Below are positions 11,001 through 18,515 of a stretch of 25,000 nt of DNA, piece by piece. The translations under genes were made by a program, and so were the position numbers. Source of the DNA: Tubiluchus corallicola (taxonomy: Eukaryota > Priapulida > Priapulimorpha > Priapulimorphida > Tubiluchidae); NCBI GenBank assembly GCA_030141605.1, contig JAQGDQ010001546.1, forward strand, positions 1 to 25,000, written 5' to 3'. Below the pieces are notes generated by a model. It was not told where the DNA came from, searched no databases, and saw only the letters and a list, made by a program, of their open reading frames with translations. Each line of letters starts with the position of its first letter. Positions within the stretch are counted from its first letter, which is position 1.

Positions 11001-14000
11001 TGTGCTGCTGAAAAATGTGTTAGTTTGTGATGTCATCAATAACTGGTGTCACTGGCCTTTGATCAAGTTTTTAACCTATTATCGTACGTGTGAAAATATA
11101 TACTTTTTATCATACTTCAAAATGGGGTAGGATATGAAAAATCGTACTGTTTTATTTTTGTAGAACTTGGCATCCATTCATAAAAGTGAGGCTTGTGTTG
11201 TTTGAGTCTTGATACCAAGAAGATTTTAAACTCTGTTTAAAGTTAAAGTTTATGCATTTGACTTTATAACTTTGTGTTGTAATTTTATATAAAATATTTG
11301 TGTATGATTAATTGTTTAAATGATTTCTTTTGCCCGTTTTAGGTATTTCAGCCGATGGTACATTGCATGGGAGTTAGATATAAGTGCGACGTCAGAAAAC
11401 GGTAAGTTCAGTTTAGCAGTAATGGAGATTTGCATAGCACAGATCTACCTTTGCATTAGTAAGAGCGTGCCAAAAACTTCTCACTCGGGATCGGGACTAC
11501 AGTAAGTCCTCACTTAACGACACCCCGTATAGCAACGTTTCGTTGTAATGACGCTGATCATTTGACACAGTTTTTCACTTAACGACACACGTTTCACTCT
11601 AATGACGCAGTTTTTCACTTAGCGACACACGTTTCACTTTAATGACACAGTTTTTCACTTAACAACACTCGTTTCACATGGTTTTTCACTTAACGACACA
11701 CGTTTCACTTTAATGACACAGTTTTTCACTTAACGACACACGTTTCACTTTAATGACAAAGTTTTTCACTTAACGACACTTGTTTCACTTTAATGACAAA
11801 GTTTTCACTTAACGACACACGTTTCACTTTAATGACATAGTTTTTCACTTAACGACACACGTTTCACTTTAATGACACAGTTTTTCACTTAACGACACAC
11901 GTTTCACTTTAATGACAAAGTTTTTCACTTAACGACACACGTTTCACTTTAATGACAAAGTTTTTCTATTAGCGACACACGTTTCACTTTAATGACACAG
12001 TTTTTCGCTTAACGTCACTCGTTTCACTTTAATGACAGTTTTTCGCTTAACGACACTCGTTTCACTTTAATGACACAGTTTTTCGATTAATGATAAACGT
12101 TTCACTTTAATGGCAGTTTTTCGCTTAACGACACTTGTTTCACTTTAATGACACAGTTTTTCGCTTAACGATAAACGTTTCACTTTAATGGCACAGTTTT
12201 TCACTTAACGATAAACGTCTCACTTTAATTACACAGTTTTTCACTTAACGACACTCGTTTCACTTTAATGACACAGTTTTTCACTTAACGACACTCGTTT
12301 CACTTTAATGACACAGTTTTTCACTTAACGACACTCGTTTCACACGGTTTTACACTTAACGACACACGTTTCACTTTAATGACACAGTTTTTCACTTAAC
12401 GACAAACGTTTCACTTTAATGACAAAGTTTTTCACTTAACGACACACGTTTCACTTTAATGACGATAATTTTACTTTGCTCGAGACAATTTTTTATTTTA
12501 TAACTTAATTTGAAGCATTAAAATGGCATATATTGCATTATTCTGTTCTAAGAACGTATTAGCAATGTAAACAATGCAATTATTATACGTTGTTGCTTCC
12601 TGATTGTCTACTAAATGCTAGCTGTTTATATCAAGTGAGACCTGCCAGCAAACTTCATGCGTGCAACCTGTTGCTATAGCAACCAGACTAAGTATCTAGA
12701 TAAAATTCCCAAGGTCACCCAGGGTTTTCCTCTCACTCTGCAGTGCTTATTGTTTAACCGCTGCCTAGGCTTGAACATTAACGAAAGCTATAGCTAGGAA
12801 ATGTTAAGTGAGATATATAGGTGGTTTCAGGCAAACAGGAAGACATTAATTAGTAGAAATGTGAATAAACTCATAAAATGCTTAACTCACAGCAGTATTG
12901 ATTTTTGTTTCTGGGATGTATCTCAAATTCTTTTACATTACTTTCTCTGGAAGCCTTGGCTTCATTTAACGACGATTCGCTTCATTTAACGACGTTTCAC
13001 TTAACGTCGATTTTTGATAGAACGCATTAGCATCGTTAAGCGAGGACTTAGTGTAAGTGTAATGTCTGCTTCGTATGAAACAGGAGGTATATTTTTAATT
13101 GACTGTGTAGAAATTTTGCCTCTAGAACGCATCTCAGTTCTTTTACGTTGCTTTCTATGGAAGCTGTGAAAGTCATGTTTAAAGTTGTAGATCACTCACT
13201 TTGTTATGATTGAGTTTAGGCACAGAAGTATGAACAAGAATAAACGATCTATAATACATATTTGCACTGCACACAGCAGAAAAGTGTTTATTAAACTACA
13301 GACACATGAGTAGCATGAATGCTGCACTGAACACTGAGAGTTAGAGTGTGACTAGAAAGCAAAACCAGTCAGTATATATAGGTATAGGTGTCCTATGCAG
13401 ACTTGCAAAGGTTTCACAACAACCATTACTTTAAATAGGGAGAGAACCAGTGAATATGCATTCACTGGATCATACAATTATACTGGGGGTAACTCAGCTG
13501 GTAGAATGTAACAGTATTAGTTCATAGATGGCAGCACCTAATTAAAATGTACAATTACAACTTCCACAGAAGCCTTGGCTTCATTTAACGACGTTTCACT
13601 TAATGTCAAACTTCGTTAAACGAGTTCTTACTGTAAGTGTAATATCTGCTTTGTATGTAACTTTGTTTGCTCTTAATTGGCTGTGTGGAAACATACCATA
13701 CTAGGAGTAAGCATTCTCTACCAAAAAGCGAATTCGAATCGGATATGTGCCATACGGACTCAAATCCAAACCGAATTTTAGCGTTTTTGAATCCGAATCC
13801 GAATTTTAAATGAGTTTCAAAGATATCCGAATGACTGGTAGAAAACGGACTCGCAAAGATCATGCGTATCACTTGATTTCGTTCTGCAGTAAAAACACTA
13901 ATAATTTGTTTGAAAATTGAGCACGAAAATCACAAGTAAATTCTACTGATTGTGTGATGTTTCAAACAATTTAATGAGAAAGAAAGTATGTAGTTCAAGT

Positions 14001-17000
14001 GCTGAATTATTCGAATGTGCGTAGATTTACGTTCGAATCGAATTCAAACTAGAAAAACTCGTTTGAAACGAATTCGAACGTTCGGCGCTAACCCCTTAAT
14101 GAGCACATTGATGAGTAGAAATTGTAGAAAAAAATCAATATCTGACATTTCAGACTAGAGTTTTCTGTGTTTTTATTTCGCCACCACACTGTGACCACTC
14201 AGCTTTGGCACTCACATGTTTTAGTAACATTTGGCAACGTGTAACTCGTTTACAATTTGTTTTTAGCGGTTACTATCCGAAGGGTGGTGGAGTGGTACAC
14301 TTTAGCGTGTCTCCACTGCAGCTGCATCTACAGCCAATCGTGTTGCTCGATCGGGGTCATGTGACCAGAATAACCGGCGCAGCATTTGTAGCCGGCGTCC
14401 TGCCAAAAAAGGTGAGTCAAGTCATTCGGCAATACAGTAGCAGAATGAATTCTTTTTTAATCACTTCGCTGCCTATATGATGAGTATTTTCTCCTGTCAT
14501 GAAAATGCTACTCTGACTGGTCTGTATGATGAAACTGTACCGTCGTGCTTAATATGTAAGTTAACTGTCACGTAAGCAAGTAGCAATGATACCTGCACAC
14601 GTCAGGCACATTTCATGAATGATTAAAAACTTAATTAGCTGCGGGCAAGCCCGACTATTGATGACGTCACAAACCAGCATGATTTTCAACAGCAAAAATA
14701 TTCCACGAGCGTGTTGCACATGTTTGCGAAAGCAAAAATTGAAGTACCGTGCTACTGTAAGAGATTCAACGTGTTGTACTAAAACTAGGCATATTTTAAG
14801 ATAGAGAATTCAAATTTACCACTGTGCTCACACATGAGCTGCTGAACGTGTGTAGTTCATCATAAACTAACACATATGAACCGAGAGGTACAGCACCTGT
14901 TTTTTGTGCAATGCCAGATTTAAGATCTACAGTTTAAGATTGGGTCTGGTTAAGCTTTAACTACTTTGCTAAGATTTTGATTTTACGGGGCGACTTTTAT
15001 GTAAACGATTCATTCGTGTCTGTGTTTTGCAGATGGCTCACGCGATGGCGCAAGCTGCCACGAGGTCGATAAAGAGGGAGCATCGAGATATTCCCGTAGA
15101 CATTGGCGCTTATCAGGAGAGCCGAGATAACACCGTGGGAAACGGATCCGGAATAAAGTGAGTTCCTCGATCATGCAAATATCAGCAGGGATGAGAATTT
15201 TCCGCGGATACGTGGAATTCCGAGTTTTTGGAAGACCAGTAGTGCCATTTTTGTAAATTTGTTGAGAAAATTTTTGCGCACCCAGTACATTATTTCACAA
15301 ACTGACCGTTAGTTGGCAGGCCGTCACTTTGTTTACATCACGTACATCAGTGTAACCACGTGTTTATCTCTATGTATAAAAATATAGACTCAATTGTGCG
15401 GAGTTATTTGAGTCAATTGCAGACAGTTTTTATATACTTTTGCATAGGAGCGGTCAGTACTTAGGCGTTTTTGAGACAATTAGGCATCATGTATCCTTGA
15501 TAGTTGGGTATTTTAAATTATGCATGAAACAAGGTAATTGATATTTTAAGTCCACTTAGAGGTTCTCATGAATATCAGACCGGCAGTAAAAATACTTCCG
15601 TTTCCGTCTGATCACCCGGGTAATAATATTTTATCACGCACCCGGCCAGGAAGCTTATGAGCTTACAAAAAACAAATACAAAGTATTTTTATTGTCGGCC
15701 TGGGGTAAACAATTGGAATTTTTTAGTAAAACCTCCTAGAGTGAGTCTCGTACCACATGGTCACCCATCCATCCCCTGACACCTTGACCATTTGGCTCTT
15801 CACCTGTAATGAGTTGCAATTTTCTTTGCAGCATTGTTGCGGAGACGAGTACAGGTTGCCTACTTGCCGGTTCGGCTCTCGGCAGACGAGGCGTGGATGC
15901 GGAACGCGTCGGCGAGGAGGCAGCAGAGCAGTTGCTTAGCGACCTTCGACATGGCGGTTGCGTTGACCGTCATCTTCAAGATCAGGTAAATGATGTCGGA
16001 TTCGCGCTGGAATAGTGAATCCACTCGGAAGCTTAATTTGTCCTTTTGGACTGGATTACGCTGCCTGAATTACAGTTTGCCATTTTTTAAGTTTCGCTGT
16101 TTTTGAATCTTGAGCGGGCTGCACTTAGAAGATTCCTGCCATTGAAACATTTAGAAGATTCCCGCCAGTGATTCATCGCTAACTACATTAAGTTTATATT
16201 TGAAATCTAAGAACTTGTATTATGAGCGTTGAAATTAGACTGAAAGCCAAAACGCATCTAAAAAGTGTTTAGTTTTCCTTTAAATAATTTTGATTAGTGT
16301 CTCACACAAGGTAATTATAATTGTGCGGACGTTTCGTGTTCAGAATAAAACAAAATGAAATTGTATATCTTCTTCATTAGACGGGCATCGAAATTGAAAT
16401 GTTGCTTTACGGTAATGTTAGTTTACAGGTAAACAGTCGTCGTAAATCAGGGGTGTGCAAACTGCGGCCTGCGAAGAGATTTGCCAATGTAATGAAAGTG
16501 CGGCCCACGCGATCCAGCTGAAGTCTGCGCCAATATCGCAAAGATAGTGCGGGTAGTTTATTCCTCTAGATCGGACGGCATTAACCCTTACAAGACCGTT
16601 GTCACTTAATGTCACTGTCGGACATGACGAAATATATGGTTTTTAATATAAATTTTAATAACTTCTAAAATAGTTTCTTGAGTGTAGTAGTGCAGTAGTA
16701 ATGATGTGCGCAAATCGGATGCAAAAAAATCGTTATTAGGTCCTACTGTACTTGGGTCCTTGACCAAACTGCATGTGGCCCACAGGAATTGCGGGAATGT
16801 TTAATGTGGCCCGGCTAGTCAGATCATTTGCACACCCCTGTCGTAAATAAAGCTTAAAGGAAAACTGGACAATTGTTTAGACTTAATCTCATTTTAATAT
16901 ACTGTCAAAAATATACATTTTCTTGCCTATAAAAGTTAGCAATTGTTTCTTATGTTTGAATAATTAGCTTAGAAAGTTAATTAACGGCAACCGAGCACAG

Positions 17001-18515
17001 CTATTGCTTGCGTCAGAAACCAACTACAGTTTGTGCAAAAGGGCAGGCATCTTCCCTTGCGCGTCAATCACGTTTGCGTAAGATGCAGCCATTTTAATGG
17101 TAGATCATTTGAAACAAGTTTAGATAACATTTTGTGAAGTTTGAAAAAATGATCAGAGTACGCGTAGTAGTGCACGCTAACTGAGCAAAAGTTTAAATTA
17201 CTTTAAATTGTGAATAAGATCGATAATGTGTTTTTTGGTGAGCCAGTGGTGCACACTGGGATGGCGATGCAGTGCCATTTTACTATATGACACCAAAGCA
17301 TTTTTAATCGTTAAGAATTTTGCTTTTCCAATTATATAAGCCTTTAAAATAGGTAAATGTAATAGTGTAATGTAAGTAAAATAAATTTTGTGGGAAGTTT
17401 TGTGGGAATACTTTATGTAAACATACATGTATTACATAATTCAAAGTTCACATTATTGTTACATGGAATACATTATGTAGACATACATGTATTACATAAT
17501 TGAAAGTTCATAATATCATTGCTACATGGAATACGTTATGTAAACATACATGTATTACATAATTGAAAGTTCATAACATCATTGCTACATGGAATACATT
17601 ATGTAAACATACATGTATTACATAATTGAAAGCTCATAACATCATTGCTATATGGAACACATTATGTAAACATACATGTATTACATAATTGAAAGTTCAT
17701 AACATCATTGCTACGTGGAATACATTATGTAGACATACATGTATTACATAATTGAAAGTTCATAACATCATTGTTACATGGAATACATTATGTAAACATA
17801 CATGTATTACATAATTCAAGTTCACAACATCATTGCTATATGGAATACATTATGTAAACGTACATGTATTACATAATTGAAAGTTCATAATTGAAGTGTT
17901 TTTTTTGTTAAAATAGTTGATCCTATTCATGGCACTGGCGAAGGGAAAATCTCAGGTCAAAACGGGACTGATAACGTTGCACACGGAAACGGCGATTGCC
18001 GTCACCGAACTAATGCTCGATGGCAAGGTAAGAGCTGTGTGGTTTAGCCGAACTTGTCGGTGAATTTCTAACCCAAATGTCGCGGGTTCAGATCTAGGTT
18101 CCGCCCCAATTTTTTTAACATTTCCTTTAATTTCTAACCTAAATGTCGCGGGTTCAGATCTAGGTTCCGTCTCAATTTTTTTAACATGTTGAGCATTGCT
18201 CATAAGTTAATTTCTTCTGCTACGTTCATAGCACTGCAATGCATTGTTAATTAGTAATTGCATAACTTGTATTTTTCTATAGTGTTAAGTGGATGAATAA
18301 ATGAATCTAAATCTAGATCTAGGTCTAGATCTAAACCTAAATCTACTACTGAATATTCAGCAAAATACTATAGTGATTTTAACTGCCGTAAAGTAAAAAA
18401 ATTGTGTATTTGTTTGTTTACGCGCTTGTTTACTTTGCAGGTGAAATTTCTTGTCACAAAATGCGAAGGTGAAACACATCTGATAGAATGCGAGGGCATC
18501 GGTTTGACTGTGTGA
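4998..18515 (+). CDS. RTCA: RNA 3'-terminal phosphate cyclase, ten coding exons (one frameshift in exon 3)
   Basis: Converts the 3'-phosphate at RNA ends to a 2',3'-cyclic phosphate using ATP, through an enzyme-AMP intermediate; a mainly nuclear RNA-repair and processing enzyme. Coding exons: 4998-5042, 8356-8456, 8672-8816, 9266-9389, 11343-11401, 14267-14411, 15033-15157, 15832-15985, 17917-18027, 18441-18515. All introns are GT/AG. With one T of the 8760-8763 run ignored, the product is 360 residues, against 366 in human. Visible family motifs: EGGGQILR (14-21), [13 protein letters not shown] (40-52), [14 protein letters not shown] (122-135), GYYPKGGG (159-166), ETSTG (252-256), LRHGG (284-288), HTETAI with the expected AMP-accepting His321, and ECEGIG near the end. 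Read literally, translation stops after 79 residues. Retained introns rule out a processed pseudogene. No AATAAA lies within about 750 bases of the stop; ATTAAA at 18906 is a weak candidate. Confidence 0.96.
5298..5363 (+). repeat. Tandem duplication of a 33-bp unit
   Basis: A TTTTGAACACCC...CCAATGA unit occurs twice back to back, with a single difference near the end (TGATGTCA versus TGACGTCA). The second unit runs straight into the direct repeat that starts at 5356. Confidence 0.9.
5356..5484 (+). repeat. 129-bp direct repeat, left copy
   Basis: Matches 5820-5948 over its whole length, including GCTTAGCCTGCTCATTATAC and CTGTCTAACTGTCCAGTA. The two were probably one tandem duplication later split by the MITE at 5485. 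Inside, CAGTCGAACCTCGTTATA at 5440 itself looks like a pogo-type terminal repeat preceded by TA. Confidence 0.85.
5485..5814 (+). mobile_element. pogo/Tigger-like MITE (330 bp)
   Basis: Left end CAGTCAACCCTCGTTAAACC and right end, read inward, CAGTCGACCCTCGTTAAACC form a terminal inverted repeat of roughly 25 bases with GGAC following. TA stands on both sides (5483-5484 and 5815-5816), the target site of Tc1/mariner/pogo elements. A CTCGTTAAACCGGAC-type end is typical of the Tigger/pogo group. There is no transposase frame. Confidence 0.88.
5820..5948 (+). repeat. 129-bp direct repeat, right copy
   Basis: Partner of 5356-5484, beginning 6 bases after the MITE. It carries the same pogo-like end motif at 5904 in a more decayed form. 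Confidence 0.85.
8356..8456 (+). CDS. RTCA: RTCA exon 2 (residues 16-48 and part of 49)
   Basis: Begins GGA GGA CAG after TTTAG and ends at AG before GTGTGG (phase 2). It encodes [13 protein letters not shown], then RAGRDKPGL. These glycine-rich and arginine motifs are among the most conserved in the cyclase family. Confidence 0.95.
8457..8671 (+). other. RTCA: RTCA intron 2 (215 bp)
   Basis: Donor GTGTGG, acceptor TTTACAG. It holds a short CT microsatellite near 8601-8615 and nothing else notable. Confidence 0.9.
8672..8816 (+). CDS. RTCA: RTCA exon 3, carrying a +1 frameshift
   Basis: The first part reads [20 protein letters not shown] and continues to ...VVTF (residues 50-79), then meets TAG at 8763-8765. 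Skipping one T of the run 8760-8763 gives RPGRIKSG and then DTKTAG, exactly the expected continuation, ending GG before GTATGT. Both halves match the family and both splice sites are intact, so the extra base is the only defect. Confidence 0.93.
8817..9265 (+). other. RTCA: RTCA intron 3 (449 bp)
   Basis: Donor GTATGT, acceptor TTTTTCAG. A small inverted pair, TTAGTTC near 9026 and GAACTAA near 9069, could form a hairpin. I see nothing else. Confidence 0.88.
9266..9389 (+). CDS. RTCA: RTCA exon 4 (part of residue 97, residues 98-138)
   Basis: Encodes [18 protein letters not shown], then [18 protein letters not shown]. The KGGTNAxxAPQIDY block is diagnostic for the eukaryotic cyclase. The intron follows in phase 0 with donor GTATTC, a weaker match to consensus than the others. 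Confidence 0.96.
9552..10107 (+). mobile_element. TTAA-flanked MITE, copy 1 (about 555 bp)
   Basis: Aligns end to end with 22825-23379. Shared landmarks include CTTGCCTATAAAAGTTA, AAAGTTAATTAACGGCAAC, CCAATCTTAGTAGATTCACT and AATTTGAGTATCCGAGGTAA. Ends are inverted: GAAGACCGGACGATTG on the left against CAATCATCCGGTTTTCCTTT on the right. The right end is followed by TTAA; the left TTAA has decayed to ATAA. TTAA targets suggest piggyBac-type mobilisation, though the end sequence is not a textbook piggyBac one. There is no transposase. Confidence 0.78.
10143..11039. mobile_element. Fold-back element with long inverted arms
   Basis: The left arm starts TTGATGACATCACAAACTAA and runs to about 10620; the right arm, starting about 10622, is its reverse complement ending at 11039, somewhat shorter through deletions. 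Shared parts include ATTCCACGAG, CACGTGTTTGCAAAAGC and AATTCTTTC. At the centre AGTTTAAAATTGGGTCCGG faces CCAGACCCAATCTTAAACT. Single arms occur alone at 14658-14960 and 24159-24629, so this may be two arm-elements joined head to head. No coding sequence is recognised. Confidence 0.75.
11343..11401 (+). CDS. RTCA: RTCA exon 5 (residues 139-157 and part of 158)
   Basis: Encodes [19 protein letters not shown], matching the VFKPI...CDI.TR region of vertebrate RTCA. It ends CG before GTAAGTTC (phase 2), with the arginine completed by exon 6. Confidence 0.92.
11500..13053 (+). mobile_element. TIR element (Tc1/mariner-pogo-like) carrying a minisatellite
   Basis: The left end CAGTAAGTCCTCACTTAACG and the right end, read inward, CACTAAGTCCTCGCTTAACG form a 20-base inverted repeat with two differences. 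TA stands at both outer edges (11498-11499 and 13054-13055). The left half is a long tandem array, the right about 580 bases are unique, and no transposase frame is seen. A second right-end-like sequence lies at about 13607-13632. Confidence 0.72.
11530..12465 (+). repeat. 40-bp minisatellite, about 23 units
   Basis: The unit is CACTTAACGACACACGTTTC followed by ACTTTAATGACACAGTTTTT. Spacing between units is 40 bases with some 38- or 39-base and shortened units. Variants such as GACAAAG or GATAAACG are shared by neighbouring units. The unit resembles the host element's own end (CACTTAACGACACC...AACGTTTCG), so the array probably grew from it. Confidence 0.95.
12918..13700 (+). repeat. Dispersed duplications of element right-end sequence
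   Basis: TTCATTTAACGACG...CACTTAA followed by a right-end motif appears at about 12959-13053 and again at 13568-13632, and the sequence after both is alike (AGTGTAAT.TCTGCTT.GTATG, then an AATTG.CTGTGT part). A TTCTTTTAC.TT.CTTTCT.TGGAAGC block occurs at about 12929 and 13139. The order suggests partial duplications rather than independent insertions. Confidence 0.6.
13701..14097. mobile_element. Degenerate inverted-repeat element (possible hAT remnant)
   Basis: GCGAATTCGAATCGG near 13728 and CGAATCGAATTCAAAC near 14034, with AACGAATTCGAACG near 14068, give an EcoRI-like inverted patchwork. The outer ends (TAGGAGTAAGC on the left; AGGGGTTAGCG read inward on the right) are loosely alike. I see no target duplication, so the type is uncertain. 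Confidence 0.35.
14267..14411 (+). CDS. RTCA: RTCA exon 6 (part of residue 158, residues 159-206)
   Basis: Encodes [18 protein letters not shown], then [12 protein letters not shown] and [17 protein letters not shown] is a family signature. It follows TTTTTAG and ends AAG before GTGAGTCA (phase 0). Confidence 0.97.
14412..15032 (+). other. RTCA: RTCA intron 6 (621 bp)
   Basis: Donor GTGAGT, acceptor TTTTGCAG. About half is the single fold-back arm at 14658-14960; the rest is unassigned. Confidence 0.88.
14658..14960 (+). mobile_element. Single arm of the fold-back repeat family
   Basis: Aligns with the left arm of 10143-11039 from TTGATGACGTCACAAAC to the central GTTTAAGATTGGGTCTGG motif, with an internal deletion of roughly 160 bases. 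It keeps a perfect TGACGTCA palindrome at 14662-14669 where the other copy has TGACATCA. Confidence 0.75.
15033..15157 (+). CDS. RTCA: RTCA exon 7 (residues 207-247 and part of 248)
   Basis: Encodes [19 protein letters not shown], then [23 protein letters not shown] followed by NIVAETSTG from exon 8 matches the GNGxGIxxxAETSTG segment of the family. It ends AA before GTGAGT (phase 2). Confidence 0.95.
15158..15831 (+). other. RTCA: RTCA intron 7 (674 bp)
   Basis: Donor GTGAGT, acceptor TTTGCAG. I recognise no repeat or regulatory feature in it. Confidence 0.85.
15832..15985 (+). CDS. RTCA: RTCA exon 8 (part of residue 248, residues 249-299)
   Basis: Encodes [20 protein letters not shown], then [20 protein letters not shown] and DQ. 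It has the conserved AETSTG, G.RG and LRHGG.VD.HLQDQ segments. It is noticeably GC-richer than the flanking introns. Donor GTAAAT, phase 0. Confidence 0.97.
16183..17083 (+). repeat. Interspersed repeat plus truncated TTAA MITE, split by the hAT copy
   Basis: 16183-16447 and 16841-17083 together align with 22552-23053. Shared landmarks include CTAAGAACTTGTATTATGAG, GTGCGGACGTTTCGTGTTCA and, past TTAA at 16854-16857, the TTAA MITE start. The MITE part fades out after CACGTTTGCGTAAG, so this copy lacks its right half. Confidence 0.8.
16448..16840 (-). mobile_element. Non-autonomous hAT-type DNA transposon, copy 2 (393 bp)
   Basis: Reverse-oriented relative of 927-1326, similar along nearly its whole length. 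The ends CAGGGGTGTGCAAA and TTTGCACACCCCTG are flanked by a perfect 8-bp duplication, TCGTAAAT, at 16440-16447 and 16841-16848. The related repeat near 22811 has a single TCGTAAAT with nothing inserted, which gives the pre-insertion state. Confidence 0.94.
17404..17890 (+). repeat. 63-bp minisatellite, about 8 units
   Basis: The unit is ATACATTATGTAAACATACA, then TGTATTACATAATTGAAAGT, then TCATAACATCATTGCTACAT and GGA. Units start near 17408, 17467, 17530, 17593, 17656, 17720, 17782 and 17843; the first is 59 bases and later ones are 62 or 63. Each unit contains the palindromic core ACATGT within a partly self-complementary TATGTAAACATACATG stretch. Confidence 0.95.
17917..18027 (+). CDS. RTCA: RTCA exon 9 (residues 300-336), catalytic histidine
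   Basis: Encodes [20 protein letters not shown], then [17 protein letters not shown]. The histidine codon at 17980-17982 (His321) sits where the family carries the AMP-linked histidine (His309 in the E. coli enzyme). The acceptor is AAAATAG with a T-run before it; donor GTAAGA, phase 0. Confidence 0.96.
18028..18440 (+). other. RTCA: RTCA intron 9 (413 bp) with repeat-derived sequence
   Basis: Donor GTAAGA, acceptor CTTTGCAG. A block of about 65 bases is duplicated in tandem (18066-18190), and an ATGAATAAATGAATCTAAAT run leads into a GATCTA-rich hexamer stretch (18303-18345). Together they look like a SINE with a simple-repeat tail. Confidence 0.8.
18066..18190 (+). repeat. Tandem duplication of about 65 bp, possibly SINE-derived
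   Basis: AATTTCTAACC.AAATGTCGCG then GGTTCAGATCTAGGTTCCG then CAATTTTTTTAACAT occurs twice. GGTTCAGATCT loosely resembles a tRNA B box (GGTTCGANTCC), but it is too far from consensus to call a promoter. Confidence 0.55.
18441..18515 (+). CDS. RTCA: RTCA exon 10 (residues 337-360 and stop)
   Basis: Encodes [20 protein letters not shown], then GLTV and TGA at 18513-18515. The ECxGIGxT ending matches animal RTCA, which in human runs a few residues further. It is shorter before the IECEGI motif than human, where an acidic insert lies. Confidence 0.95.
   Translation: MKFLVTKCEGETHLIECEGIGLTV

Larger units (their letters stand above)
9390..11342 (+). other. RTCA: RTCA intron 4 (1.95 kb), mostly transposon
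   Basis: Between donor GTATTC and acceptor CGTTTTAG it is occupied by a TTAA-type MITE (9552-10107) and a fold-back element (about 10143-11039, with a repeat tail to about 11150). Only some 160 bases at the left and 190 at the right are not assigned to repeats. Confidence 0.85.
11402..14266 (+). other. RTCA: RTCA intron 5 (2.9 kb)
   Basis: Donor GTAAGT, acceptor TTTTTAG. It contains the TIR element with the 40-bp minisatellite (11500-13053), related end-sequence duplications to about 13700, and a degenerate inverted-repeat region (13701-14097). From about 13200 to 13560 nothing is recognised. Confidence 0.88.
15986..17916 (+). other. RTCA: RTCA intron 8 (1.93 kb)
   Basis: Donor GTAAAT, acceptor AAAATAG. 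It contains an older repeat (about 16183-17083) split by a hAT element (16448-16840), then a 63-bp minisatellite (17404-17890) that stops about 26 bases before exon 9. Confidence 0.88.

Noticed and set aside
4998-18515. RTCA as a processed or decayed pseudogene
   Set aside because: Nine introns with good splice sites, intact motifs including the catalytic histidine, and only a single-base defect argue against it.
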